Positions 39,301 through 54,300 of a stretch of 64,000 nucleotides of DNA are shown here, piece by piece. The notes beneath the pieces were generated by a model. It ran no database searches, was not told the origin of the DNA, and worked only from the letters and a program-made list of their open reading frames with translations. This stretch comes from Vanilla planifolia. Its lineage: Eukaryota > Streptophyta > Magnoliopsida > Asparagales > Orchidaceae. The stretch spans positions 10,459,568-10,523,567 of the forward strand of contig CM043865.1 in NCBI GenBank assembly GCA_023846275.1, in the 5' to 3' direction. Position numbers and translations under genes: made by a program. Numbering within the stretch: the stretch's first letter is position 1; every line of letters starts with the position of its first letter.

Positions 39301-42300
39301 TTGTATTGGTTGATTGTTTCATGTTCCAATTCATGTGTAATCAAAACTTGATTTTTTGGTGAAATTTAACTTAAAAATTGCCATATATTATACCTCTCTT
39401 GTTCACTGTTAGTAATACTGGGCACTGTTTTTTCTTCTATTCTATGTGGTATGCCTTTGTGGTTTCTGCTATTATATGCTGCGCTGTTTGAAGTGGTGAA
39501 CACTTCTATAGAGAATGTTGAAGTACTCTGAAAGGGGGCATAGATCTACATGAGTTTTGGTTACATATCAGGCACAAAATCAATAGATGCACTTTTGATC
39601 CAAGCTTCTGTTCATTCCTTGGAATTATTTTCTGTGTTTTATGTTGTGTTAATAACACCTGTGCAGGGATAACTTGCAACTTCTTAGACAACGCTACTAT
39701 TATGCGACATGGAAAGCTGATGGAACCAGATACATGATGCTTATTACATTGCATGGTTGCTATTTGATTGATCGAAATTTCTGCTTTCGAAGGGTACAGC
39801 TGAGGTTTCCATCTAGGGTGGACTTTGAGGTAGGTATGTACCTTGCTAAATCATGGAAGTTTATGTTATGTTGTGCAACATATTCTAATTTAAATACAAA
39901 TTCTAACCTATTTTACCTTTTTCCTTTGCAAGGGATGCTACTTACATAACTTTACTTTGATTGATGGGGAAATGATCATTGATGCTGTGCCTGACATCGG
40001 ATTGAAGAGAAGATACCTGGCATATGATTTAATAGCCCTCAATAATCAGTCCGTCGTGAAGGTTAGGAAAATATGATCTTTCTGTGTTAGGTTACATTTG
40101 TCTATATTGGTGGAAAGCTAAGTACGAACGGCTGAACGTCATATTTTTATAGTTGTTAAAATGGCTGAACTGCAATTCTAGTTTTCCCTGGTGGCTATAT
40201 GAATGATTTATTTTTCGGCTTTGGGATGTGCCTACTTTGTATGACTCAATAGGGCACATATTTTAGGCCTTTTATTGAAATATATTCTTGATCGTTCCAT
40301 CTCTTATTTTAATTAATTCCTAGGAATGCTGATGGTCCTCTTATCCAACACAGCATAATTAGATCAGACTTGTAACTTTGGTTGCTAGTATTACAAATTT
40401 AATTTTGTTCTGTTGAACAACGGTTCTTCTACAGAATTTCCATGTCATGGCATTTAAAAATTGTGGCTTTGACTTCTGGCTTATTTCTTTTTCCACATTG
40501 CTGGTCCTTTTTTCATTGAATATATTCAATGTTATTCCTTATCATTAATATTATCTCAATTTGATTCTTTAAATGAAATAAGGGGAATATTCTTGAATTC
40601 CGCAACTCGTTTGTTACAAACATTGTAAATATATGCACAAGGATTATCCCAAGAATTCCTACGAATGAGGAGAATGGAAGAAAATGTTCTAAATCCTAAA
40701 TCCGTTTAGAAAACAGAAAGCTTAAAAGAAAACCAAAAAAGAAGTTAAGAATATGAATGCTTTAAGGAATAAGTTAAAAGGGAACACATCATGAGTTATT
40801 TAATGAAAAATTCCTGAAATGAAATATGATTTTCAAAAATTTAAAATTTGTAACATGATTTTCAACACTCCCAAGTTAATATTCTATAATCCCAGCTTAT
40901 AAACTAGGCTTCCCTAATGCCTTTGTAAGAATATCTGTTCTATACTTGAAGCAAAACACAGGATAGATTTGTTACTCTTATTTTTTCACTTAAAGTGACA
41001 ATTGCATGTTTAGTTTGATCACTACAGAGATTCATTGTTAATAAACATGGAGTATTCTGATCTTTCATTAACTTTTTCAATTGAAATTTCACAAATTCCT
41101 TCAGCATTTGTATTGAACTTAATTTCAATGCTTTGAGTCATAACTATTTTTTTTTTTTTTTTTGGCTTCACATGGTTATAATATTATCTCATAACTTTGT
41201 ACAATAATTTGTTTTTGATCTTTTAATCTTTAGTCAAATTATCCTTCTATGTTTCATTTTTCTTTTTTTTTTTTTGTATAAAATCATTACTAGTATTCCT
41301 TTCAAATGCTTTCGTGTTTGATACATAATATCATAATCTTTTGGAGGTGATGCATGCATAACTTGGATTAGATGAGTTTTCCTACTAGAGAAATTATTTA
41401 AGTGTGGATTATGCATTTTGGTAAATGTCTTGCTTTAATGGACCCCATGGCCATGATAGATGAGTGCAAATACATTCAGTGTAGTTGACATCATTTGTTG
41501 CAATGTTATGTGTTGTGTTTATTAGGTTTAAAAGACGCATCAACTGAATTGTGTACATAGTATAGAGTCCTATTTTGTAAGTTCTAAAATACACTTATTA
41601 AGTATAGATGGATGGTGTCTATACAATTATATGTGTTATGTGTATATTATTTTAAAGGTAGACCATATGGGCATGTTATTTAATTTATGTTCATCTTTTT
41701 TATTATGTGCTTATTATATCAAAAGCAATGCAATATGTACAAGTGATATTCAAACAATTATGTCTTAATAATTTTTCATTTATGTTCAGACTTAATTCAC
41801 TTTGATTTATTATATTCAATGCAATACAATATAGCTATATCGTATGCATGCAATTATATACACACTATTTAATTTGTACATGCAAACATTTTTTCATTAT
41901 GCTTCTTTTTATTTTTTTTATTTTTAACACAAGCGATGTGCTTAAACTATGTAATAGTTTTATATATCTATATAATATTAATTTGTAAGAAATTATTCAC
42001 AATAAAGTGTGTAGTTCGAGGCATACCCATACACACTTGGATGACATTTGGTTTTGCATAAAGGCATTCCCACATGTCGAAACCCCTTATCTGCATATTT
42101 ATTAAAACATACAATACATGTAATAATTTCTCGTCCTAATAACTTCTAACATTTCTTAGTGTTTTGGGTTGTCTTTCTCATGTGTCTTTCACTCCCAATT
42201 TAGATCAAGAGTACCCACTTGTTTACAAAAAAGTATCATTTTTCTTAAACAATTGAAAATATAGTTTCTTTGGTAAATGAAAATGCTTTCTTGTAATTTT

Positions 42301-45300
42301 TATTTCTAGAAAATGTTTTATTATTCTTATGTCTTTGATTTTGAACTTTTTTTTGCAACTGCCTCTTAAGTTTTCTCTATCCTTTATACAATCCCATATA
42401 ATAATAATGCTATTAACAAAACAATTTTTTATAGGTTTCTCACTTGGAAGTCAAGTGCTCGATGAATAATTTTTCACGAGAGCAAGCCAGGGTTGAAAAC
42501 TCTTTTGAATTATTGAGGGAGATCTAATTCTAGATGGAAGTAAATTCTTAACTCAAGTGATAATTACTTCAGACCTCTGAGTGGGGAGACAAGGCTCGGC
42601 CCTCGAGGAGCCAAGGAGCAAGTTTAGGAAGCAAATATGAAGGAATTGGTTTGTGTTACTTTATGTAATTGGGTGGAGAAAGTGGGAGGCTCAAATAAAG
42701 AAAAGGATCCATTTACATTAAAAGGTTTGAATTAGAGATTTATGGGTGAAAATCTTGCCTTAGTTTGCAAAGAAACCTACATTTCTAATTTCATCAACTA
42801 GTCCTCCAAGTGCCTTGAAGCAGAGCATGGTGACTTACACTTTAGTAGTTGAAGAGGATTAAATCTTTTGATCTAACTATCTGATTTGGCAGTCAAATTT
42901 GTAGAATATTGGTAATGACTATCTTTTCATAGGGTTGAAAATTTAAATCTTTGTGACAAGGATTTATTTACGGATTGATTTGACTAGAATTTATTAGAAT
43001 TTAAAGATTGATAATGATTGTTTGGAGTTCATTAAGGTTTTTCTATTTTTCACCATTAGATCTAGGTAAAATACTTAAGATGGAAATGGTATCTTGATTT
43101 ATCAAAGTGCCTCTTAAAGCTTTCTATGCAAATAGTCAATAATAGGGATGTAGAGGATCTATGTAAAATTATGTTATTATTCTTAGAAATGAACTTCTCT
43201 TCTGTAAAAATTCTTCTTGAATATTAGATGCTAGGTGGTCATAAACCTTACAGGGAGTTGAGTCCTTCTGGTCAAACACCTCCAGCTCCTAGTTATGTTT
43301 TAGATGTAGGGTTAGATTTAGGATTATGTTTTAGCATTTGTTATGTATGACTGATACAAGAGGCCATCATCAATATGCAACATTGAGGTTTCACTATTGA
43401 GTACCAAGTGCAGCCATTGTCTATCGATGGCATAGTGATTATTTGCAATATTCAAGAGATATGACTTAGTTTCAAGGGATGTAATGGCTTCTTCTTTTGA
43501 GGATTGAAGGATGAGACTAGTTGATGGGTGGACCCACTATTTTGTTGAGGTTGGCTAAGATTTAGAGGTAGGTGTTTTTTTTCTAGTAGATGTTTCCTCA
43601 TATTAAATCAACCATACTATCTCTTCTTGATTTTGCAAACTTTCCCTTGTACTTTTCCTCATATCAAGGTGGTATTCTTATATAAATTTCATCCAGAAAT
43701 GCATTTTTTTATGTCAATAAAAATATCGCCAATTATTTCTCAAAAACAATATTGCCAATTTAGATTAGCAACCAAGGCGGTATGGGATTATGATAGAAGT
43801 TGGATTAAAAAATTTGTGCTAACATTTCTTCATAATTAATTTTTAAAGTCCTAGTAAAACCTTGAACTAACAACCGACCTAATTTTGTGCCTTTAAAGAG
43901 CTTTATTAGCTTCATGTGTTACCCTTAACACTCTTGCAATCAACATCTTGTTTGCTATTGTGGCAGAATTGGCTTCAGATTTAAGCCTTGGCATTTGGGA
44001 ATTTGGTCTTGGTATACGTAGCGATTCCATTTTTTGTATGACTTAATGAATATTGTTTTTCTAAACACAATGCACTCTAATATTAGGAGGATTGGAATCA
44101 ATCACAATGGAAGAGATTAACCCACCCCTAGTTAACCTAATAAAAATATGTTGGACAATATACGATAATCATGACTTAATTTTTTTTGTCCCTCTGAATA
44201 GTGGTATTGCTAAAAGAATGGTTGTTTTTCAATGTTTTAGAAAAAATTGGGGAATTTAGAAACAAAGAAACTTTTGGGTTTATAGACATTAATAGTCCTG
44301 TTGATTTGTAGAATACCCTATACAGAGATACGAGTTGGAGTTTTGTAATAGTGTTTGCTTCATGTTTTGGTCATGTTTATATAAAAAAATGTTTTGGTCA
44401 ATTTTTTTTGGTGGAAGAGATTTTAGATGATAGATATTATGAGGAAATATGTCTTGGATGGGATACGATCATAGAGGCTTGTTGGAGAAAGTTCAGTTTC
44501 AAACAAAAAAAAAATGTTTAGAACATCAGTTAAATAACATCTTTGGTGCAACTTCAAGGAGATGCCAATTATTATGTTTGACCAATTCATTCTGTTGTGC
44601 GGTATATGCATACAAATTCTAATGGACAATCCTATCTTCATTGAGGTATTGAACAAATTTGGCATCAAAGTATTGCGTTCCATTTTCTGTGCACAAGATT
44701 TATATGGAGATTTGGAAAATGCCACATTGCTTGGATTTTTCTCTCACTGAGTATATCTAGGAACTTTACCAAACCTTTCATCAATTAGGATGTTTCTTAT
44801 TGCATCTTTTAATTATCACTTAGCATCTAATACTCACCCTTATTATTAAAAATTCAAAAATGTTGGCCCTTTTCTTTTCTAAAAATGTGTTGCATTGTTC
44901 TTTATTTTATCTGAAAATATGTATGGTGTATTAGAACTATGCCAACAACTTTAATGGTATAAACCAAAATAAATCATTTTGAAAAGCAGGTGTTCATTGG
45001 AAGTAAGCATCTATTATAGTTAGACATGATAACAAGAATACTAAATTTATGATTATATGTGTAAGAATATTTTGAGTCTTTTCATATAGTTAATTTTATA
45101 TTAATTTACTTCAAATATAAATTTTATCCTAGTGACAAATAGCTTTCCCTCTCTGTTAGAATTGGCCTAAAAAGAAGTTGGTTTGCGACATTAAAAATAA
45201 TTTATATTTAGCATAATTTTAGCTGTTTATTTGTGAATTTCAAATCTGCTCTTGCAAATTAAAGTGGCACATTTGTGCAATTATATATTTTGAATGAAAG

Positions 45301-48300
45301 ATTAAATTATCATGTTATAAATATAATTAAATCACTTATGTTTATTTATGTTTTTAAGTTGTTGAACATAGCAATTGGATGGTTATTCAATATCTTTGTT
45401 GAATTATGGTTAATAATATTTGCTGTTTATAAAATTTAAAGAAAATTTTTATTTGTATAATTTTAGCATTCATTTTAATTTATCTAGTTATGACAATATG
45501 ATTCTCCTAAATTTTTTAAATATACATTATATTTTGGATATAATAGTTCAATTGATATAATGAAAATCACTTACATTGCATAACTTGGTGCTTAGATCTA
45601 CATAGAAAATTCTTATGATCTTACTATTTATACTATGTGAGTTGTTTTCTTTTTTGATTTCCTGGTTAAAATTTTGTTGAGTTGATTTCTTTGATGCGTG
45701 GTATATATGCTATTTTAAATTTATTAAATTTATGTTGATCAAATTTCCATTATCCATAATAGTTATTATCATTTTGTGCATTCCACAAGACGATATGAGG
45801 ATGTCAATGGCGGTGGCAAATTGAGGATAAAGCACATGCAAACCATTAACATTATTATGAATGGGCTTATGCCACATATGGCCTTCAACCAACCTCACAT
45901 GCGTGTTTTGTAAGAAAATAAGAGGATGTTAGCTGTAGTGGAAAATTGTAGAATAGAGGCTTGCGAGGACTTAACACGACCATGAGTGGCTTTGTGCCAT
46001 AGATGGCCTCTAACCAATCATGCATATCTACTCAATCCAGTTATTTGTGTCCCTATGTAAGGGATAGGTTAGGAAAGGGAATTGGTGGTCTGCTACCATT
46101 CTTGATATTATTGATGGTTTGGGTTTTAAAATGGATGAGTGAGGGGAAATTGGCGAGGTGATGAGGGCTTTCCTAAGTCACTTGTATTTGTCAACACTTA
46201 CCCATTGAAACACTCTTGCTAATAATGAAAGGAAGATGGTATCCATAACATCTAAACCCTCCCTATCCTCGCCCTCTCCACACAAACACCAAAAATGCCA
46301 TCCAATTTCATATGGTAAGTAGTAATATTTGTATTTGCATGGTGTAGCAAAAAAGAAGCCACCTACTAGTATTGCTTCATGCTTTATGTTTCGCTATTTG
46401 ATAATTAGCCAATTTTCTAGTATGGGGGCCCATAAGGTATTCAAATTGCCTAGATGACCCCTCCTGTTTTGCTTCTCTTTGTTTGTTGAAGATATCCTAT
46501 TGTTGGGATCAGTCTTTTGCTCCATTGCTTGAAAATTCTTTTTTGTCTTTTACCAAACTTGCTAAGGTTTCTTCTTGTATTGTTATCAACCTTAAATTTG
46601 TGAAGACACTTAAGGCACTCTAGACTTGGATTATGTGTGTTGTGAAGGACCTCTTAACCATTTGTAAGCAGCATGAAATCATTGGGATGTAAATTAGAGT
46701 GTTGATGGGCCAAGTATCTTAGAGGAGGAGTGTGTGATCCTCGTTTAGGCTATGGATGATTATAATTTCAACATGGCCCATCTTGAAATCTGGTGGTGAT
46801 AGAGGGCTAAGGTGAGTTGACTCCATATGAGATATTGAAATACATCATTGTTCCATAAAGCACATACTAATAGGAAGAGTTGTAATGCAATTGGATTTGT
46901 TATGGATGGTGAAGAATAGCATATATGACCAGCAAACTATGTAAGCCATCCTTCTTGACTTCTTAAAGCAAATGTTGGACCAGGCTCCCCTGTCGATCAT
47001 GTTGTTTTTTTGTTTTCCCCTTCTAGAGCAACCATTTTGGTGACTTAGGAAATTGATCTCTTTTCCCTAGTTAGTAGGGATAAGGTCCTTTAGCTATTGA
47101 AGTGTTTCCATCTAACCATGCTCCTAGGGTTAATATATCATTGGTGCCTTTGTTAAAGGTTATTGGGGTATCATTGGTTATTGGCTATATAACACAGTGC
47201 TGGGGGGATATTGCAATCATGTTGATCTCTAAGGCTGAGGGTGCCTCTGAGGTTGACTAATTTCGTCCCATTACTCTTTGCACCACCAGGTATAATATCG
47301 TGTTCAAGTCTTGGTCAATAAATTGAAAACATTCCTTGATCAGTTGGTTGCTTGAAAAGAAGCTGTTTTTTTAGCCCAGAGTGCAGCATTGCTTACAATT
47401 GTTTATTGGTGTAGAAATGCTTTTACAAAACAGGCATCTCTGCCAAGACCATGGGCAGCACAGGTTTTAAGGTAAACATAAAGCAGATCTAAAACTGTGG
47501 TAGTTGAATTTTCCTTATGTCAATGCCCATACTATCCATGCACATGCACTTTGGGTTCTTAGACCTTTTGCCATTGGTAATGATGTCATCGAGGAAATTC
47601 GATATTTCTTTGAAACTGTCTGTATAACACATTGCTGGAGGGATATTGCCATCATGTTGATCTCTAAGGTTGAGGGTGCCTCTGAGTTTGAATAATTTTT
47701 GCCCCATTACCCTTTGCACCACCACTTATAATATCGTGTTCAATTGTTGGTCAATACAATGAAAAGGTGCTCGATTATTAGTAGCTTGCGAACAAGCTGT
47801 TTTTTAGTCCAGGGTATGGCATTGCTAAGAGTTGTTTATTGGTGTAGAAGCACTTCTACAAAACGCGCCTCTGCCTTGGCCATGGACCTTACATCTTTAT
47901 GTGGAACAGTTCGAAAATTGTTTGTTGGATTTTCCTTATGTAAATGCTTATTCTATATGTCCATTCACATGCACTTGGGTTCCCAGGCCTTTTGTATGTG
48001 TGGGCTGTTGAGTATCTACTGTTTTATGCATTAGTGCACTGACAATTTTCATTTTGTGCCCGTATCCCTTTATAATGTTGTATTATGAAACTGCGTTCCA
48101 TTTTTCTTGACTGGAAATAATTATCCTGTAACCTGTGCTAGAACTGGTTTGCTTGTTAAATATGTCTTGAGTTCATACTTCTAAATTCATTTTTTTGTTT
48201 AGTGCGTTCTTTGCAAGTCATGCTTATTAAATCTATGGATGTTAATTTTCAGTCGCTGCCTTTTATGCTTGCATAATGGAGTATAGTTTGGTTATTGTGT

Positions 48301-51300
48301 TGTTCTTTTTATGCTGTTATACAGTTACCCTTCTCAGAAAGATGGAAATTACTTGAAGAAGAGGTGATTCGACCTCGAAATAGTGAAAAGAAAATTATTG
48401 AGCGCGAAGGAAAAGTGAACTTGGCATATAGATATGAAATGGAACCATTTGGTGTAAGAACCTTGATTTTGCTTCCATTTTGTTATTCTTTTATTAAAGA
48501 TTGTTTTATTTCCATTTCTGCATCTTTCAGGTACGGAGGAAAGATTTTTGGTTATTATCAACTGTTGAGAAACTATTAAAGGTTTTTATCCCCAGTCTTT
48601 CTCATGGTGCTGATGGTCTTATTTTCCAGGTATAACGTTTTGTTTGTCTGCTCTAAACTGTTTGCTTTTCTAAAAATACATAATCATGATATCCATGCTA
48701 ACAATTCATTATATGCATCTACATACTTAGAGTCATTTGTTTTATCACATGCTGCACAAATAATGGATTTCGCAAGTTATGATTTTTGCCTATAAAATTT
48801 TTATTTTAACTCATTTATGATTTGTTTTAGCTGCTCCCCATATGATGTATAACATGCTCTGAACTTTATGTGGGCTGATGTTGGCCGTTTATATTTTGTC
48901 ATCTTCCCTTTTTTGGTAAATGACTCCATTATGCATAGTAATATTTTTTTTAGTGGAATTCTCGCCTTCAAATGGGGGTATGATGATGGATGTAAATGAC
49001 ACACTGAGAAAATATGTATTGGAGCAATTTTAATGTGTAAATTGCCCACTTGGATAAGATTAATTAACTGGGTTAATAATTAATTTGCTTGGTTCCTATT
49101 AAAATTGTTTATCCTTTATAGTATTTAATGAGATATGGCTCATGTAACTTTATGGGTGTAATACCACTGCCCAGATTATAATTCGAACTGGTAATCACTA
49201 CAGATAAATTGTTATGCTTCCAATACATACTTGCTGCTATGAACAACGGTTATAAAAGGTTATTATGCCTGAGAAATTGTGTCTCAAGTTCTTCTTGCTC
49301 TGCATCTTCATGTGCGTCTTCTATTCCTGTTATATTGGTGGTCTTTCATTCCTCTTCCTGCTGTCTGTGCCATTGATATATTTTAACCAAAATCTCAACT
49401 CCCCGTTTTTTTCTAAATTTTTCAGAGGCAAATAGATATTTCTCAATAAAATTCTCTTTGCTGACCTTTCCAAGCTGGATGATGTTATGTGTGCTAAACT
49501 TAAGCTACTTGAATCCCCTTTGCCATTGGGTGTGTTGTTATAGTCTGTTCTTTTTGGTTTGATGTCAACTATAGGAAGAAGCAAGATTGGCCACTATGAC
49601 ACGATGGACACATCTAATGGGTTGCCATGGCAGTGTCAGGCATTTGTTGGACGTTGATATTTTTTTCATCCAATGAAGGAATGTTGGAGACAGTGGTTTC
49701 AGGAGACTTTTTTAGGATACTTTTTGGGATGTGATGTTGGGGTATACATGGGACATCTTTTAATTTTGAAAGCACAACTCATGAAGACAGATTTGGTTAT
49801 ATTCAGTTGATGAAGAATTTTACTTCTTCGATAATTTTTATATTCTGTTGTTTGAGTAATTTGTAGAGGGAGAGATCAAAAATTCCTGGCGGTTTGGGGA
49901 GCTTTTTTTTTTTTTTTGAATTATGAAGCTATTTGGGTTCTTTCTCCAAGGATTAGGTCGCAGCATGCAGAGTTCCTATATTATGGATATTGCTAATTTT
50001 TTTTGGCAAAGTACCATGGTAATTTTGCTGTTTATCTAGATTATTCACTGTAAAAAATTATTTGCATGCAATTCCACATATACTTTATTAATTGGTTTTA
50101 TCCTATATACGATAACTAATATTGAATTGATTGAATAAATTCTAAACATCATGTGTGTATACATTTATGAGCTGGAAATCTTCTTACTAAGCTCTTTGTA
50201 GTAGATCTCAGAAATCAAGTCATGAAAACTTTGCATTCAGATTTACTTTTTATCTTAAGGTTAAAAGGAAAAATACTTTTTGTCACCTTTCTCTTGATAC
50301 AATGTTAGGCAATAACTTATTCTGGACGCATTTGAATTTAGTTGTTAATTGTGATTTTTAATGATACTATGATATTATGCTAGACATGAAATCGGCTGTA
50401 TTCTTTTTCTCCATGCAGGGTTGGGATGATCCGTATGTTCCCCGTACGCATGAAGGTCTTCTCAAGTGGAAGTATCCTGAAATGAATTCTGTCGACTTTC
50501 TGTTTGAGGTAAGTTCTTTTTGGTGCTTTATTTCTTGTCTGCATGGTCAATGTTTTTTATTTCATGTTTTTTTTTTTATCAAGTTGAATATACTCAAAAA
50601 AAGCTTGGTAACTTTTGCTTGTCAGATTGGGGGTGAAGGCAACCAATTGCTTTATCTCTATGAACGAGGGAAAAAGAAACTTATGGATGGGTCTAGAGTG
50701 TCTTTTAGGGGTAATACTTCTACTGTTTAATTTTATGCTTGTTTGTGCGTGATCTATATGAAGATGATCATCATTTGATCTTCTTTTTTAAATTTGTTTT
50801 GTAATAAATTTATAGATGCTCATCCAATACATTTGTACTGAGATTTGAACTATTATGTCAGAGTAACATTAGACTAGGCTAAGAGTTTCAATGGGACATT
50901 TAGGATGTTTTCAGGTCTTCTGAGAATTTCTTTTATGTAGAAAATCAATGGTGGCAATCTGCTGTTTGCACCTTTAAATATTGTGAAAACACATGTTTGT
51001 ACTTAACCTTTTTCGTAAGTGCATATTCATTTTTTTTTACTTGCAAAGAGGATGCTCGTCTCTTTCTTGTAATTGTTGTTTCTAAGCATTTGTTAAACTG
51101 AATGTATGAAATGTTGTTTGAAATTTTCTAGGACTATTTCCCATTGAAGTGTTAAGGTTTTTCCTCCAGTGAATCAACTGGCTAATTTGCAAATCTTCTT
51201 TAAGAATGCATTTAAGTTACTAGCATACATGTGCTTTAAAAATAACCAGGTAATTGTGAAAAGAAATGTTTTTTTGTTCATGGTCTGTTATTTTTACTTG

Positions 51301-54300
51301 TTATGTTTGCTGTAAAGAGCTGCTGGACCAATGTATTGCTATTTTTAATGTTAGAAAATTTTCTCCCATACCATATCTACTGGCTCATTAGTCTTATTTT
51401 GTCTGTTTGCATTTTTAGTTTATTGTGTGTTAGTTTAAGCACGTTTTTGTAAATATTCTGGGAGCTAAACAATGGAGTGCATAGCATTTGCGCTTGTTCT
51501 TTTTTGTTAGATGGGAACAAGCAATTGCATGACTAACATATTGCAATGACAAGATGTTTTCAATGGGTCATATTCTTTGGTGGAATTTATCATTGATTTT
51601 CCTTGATTGTCTTGTTTTTTGATATTTTGAGGAATTCCATGCATCTCTATCAAAGATATCTACTAATAACCGAGTGACAAAGTTTATAAATTTGGTATAA
51701 ATTCAACAGTTCTCTCTCTAAACCGAATGTTGTAGCCAAACATATGCCAAAAGAAAATAGTAGATATCAAACAAACCAGATAGTAGATATCAAATTCGTT
51801 TTTTAATATGGCTTCACTTAATAAATTTCAAATTTGTTTTTGTTGTAATTAAAACATTATCCATGAAAGAAATTAACATATCATTTGTATACAAAAGTAA
51901 ATCAAAGTACCATTCTTTAGCTTTCATAGTAAATACAGCTTTCATATTTACACTTTACAAAGTTTTGTTTTAATATTAAAGTATCAAAATTTGGTTACCA
52001 TTGTTAAAAAGATTGCTTTAGACAATTAAGGACTTTTTAAATAGGAACAATGATCCTCTTAGCTTTGAACAATAAAGCTTTCATATCTTTCTTTTGTTCT
52101 TCATGCATGACAGTAGTTTTTATATTAAATTTTTTTTAATGGCAATTCAAACTTTGTTATTAGATGCAAAACAACAACTTAGGTATATTAATCAAACAAC
52201 GAAAATATCTCTTGAAACTCCTTTGTCTTTAGATATATGGTTTCATTTTGAATAATAACTTGCAACCAATATATGTTTTTTCTTAAGGCATTCTATTAGC
52301 TTTGAAATTTGTTTTTTATAAAGTCATTAAATTTCTGTTTATATAGGCCAAATCTTGTTCTTGACATTTGTATCGAGTAACGCCTTTGAAAAATTGAGAG
52401 GTTTATCTTGCATAAATGTATCCTTTCTATTTGAAAGTACAAATGCCACTCTTTTGTGATGATCACATATATCTCATTCTATATGCATAAATAGTACAAA
52501 CCTTCTCTTGAATTGTTTGAATTTTTTTGGTCTTCAATCTCCCTTTAGGTATTGTGGTACAATCAAACTTACCAAGCTCCAACACTTAATAGAATTTCTA
52601 TTCTTTCTTTTCTTTGAATATTTCGTCATGTTCTCAAGCAATGAATGCTCATGAAAGGTCACATCCATATTGATAATAATTTTACATAACTTTGGACTAA
52701 TGCACATTGCATGCATCTTTTACACTCGATTCGTAGTGTAAAAAATTACACTTCTCAGCTCTCCACTCAAATTTATATTTTATTTTGATGCACAGAAGGT
52801 GGACAATCTATTACATTTGAATAATTAGTTGGATGCCTAGGGCACATTTCCTTCTGTGGGAAATTTATTTACAAGATCTGTTCTTGTAGAAATTATGTAT
52901 AACTAGAACTTGTTAATCCTTTTTGAGAAATTATGAATGCTCTCTCTTCAAAAAAGCTTGGTTCAATCTATTAGTTTCACCATTTTATTATGGTACGTGA
53001 ACAAGTATTTGAAGTCTGAAAACATCTTTTCTTTTTCATAGTTGTTTAACTCTTAATAACAAAATCTTAGGTCAACATCTACTTTGTATTGTTTTGAACT
53101 CTCCATTTTATTTTTTCCATAGGGGTATCTTGTTGTATTTGAGATGACCAAGTCCCTGATCTTTTTGTTCTTTGGAACTAAATATCTAAATCTTTCTTGA
53201 ATAATTATCAATAATATAGAGCTTATATTGTGCAAAAATATTTGAAAGAACTAGAGAAGGTTCTCATAAACCTAAATTATTTTATTTAAGTGTGCTTTTA
53301 ATGTTATGTATTGTAATAGCAAAGTTCACTCTCTTTTGTTTTTCAAATACACATGGCTCACCAAGATCAATTTCAGCTGTACATTGCATGAATAGAAAAC
53401 CTTGCTTATTCAGTACTATAATACTTTTCTCATTAACGAGTTATTCTCGTGTTCCAGAGTCTGTAGGTAGTAGTGTCTTTATTCCTCATAAGAAATTGAG
53501 CATCGTCATTGCGTGTTGCTTCTTATATGTAGTGATTATCAAATATGTTTTCTTTTGTAACATCCTAAGTTGTTTAGTCACCTTGAATATTTGATCATAT
53601 CTCTTACAAATGTATACCTATAGCATCTAAATGCACTCTAAGAGGTAGCGTTCTTCTTGAATTTTAGAACGTACCTAATGTTAACTTTGCACTTGTTTAT
53701 TGTCACCTTGCTTAAACCAATTGTTTTTGCTTATAGCATTCTTTATTATCAATAGATTGCCACCATCACATGACTCATAAGGTGAAAACTAAGTTGGACA
53801 CATTTTTTATGAACAAGCAATGTCAAGATTTTTGGTCATCATTGTTCTTAGCTCTTATTGTGATTAAAAGAACATCTATGTTTTATACATAAGCTAAGAT
53901 TACACTTAACTCGTGGTAACTTGTTTTTTTGTAATTAGCATACATTTTTAATTCAAGGCATAATAATGTTTCTTGATGCATTATTTTTATTTTTAATAAT
54001 TGAACTTTGAATTTTTATACTTTGTCTTTAGATTTATTTCTATCATTATTTGAGTTAGATTATTTTTATTTGTATCTCCCTTTGACCATTAGTCTCGTTG
54101 CATTCTTCACATTTCTACTAATTTCAAGTCTAGCTATAGCATCTCTTGAAAGAAGTGAATTTCTCACATTTTTTAAAATCAATGCTTTTGTCGTCTTATA
54201 ATTGTCTTGAAAAGAGCACAATAATAATAGTTCTTAATGTATCTCCACTTTAATCTTTTTTCATTTTTAATTATTTATTGAACCCATTTATATTAGACTT

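Larger units (their letters stand above)
40062..48324 (+). other. 8.3-kb intron carrying copia and LINE relics
   Basis: GT at 40062, acceptor TATACAG ending at 48324. It holds an antisense Ty1/copia copy (40.53-44.75 kb) and a sense LINE copy (46.5-48.0 kb). The parts at 41.2-44.4 and 44.8-45.8 kb are AT-rich with no clear motif. Confidence 0.7.

Noticed and set aside
39506..39754. Antisense frame opposite coding exon 10
   Set aside because: It overlaps the conserved KADGTR exon and has no recognisable content.
49330..49760. Possible further transposon fragment in the intron after exon 13
   Set aside because: Slightly richer composition and a few protein-like phrases, but no diagnostic motif in any frame.
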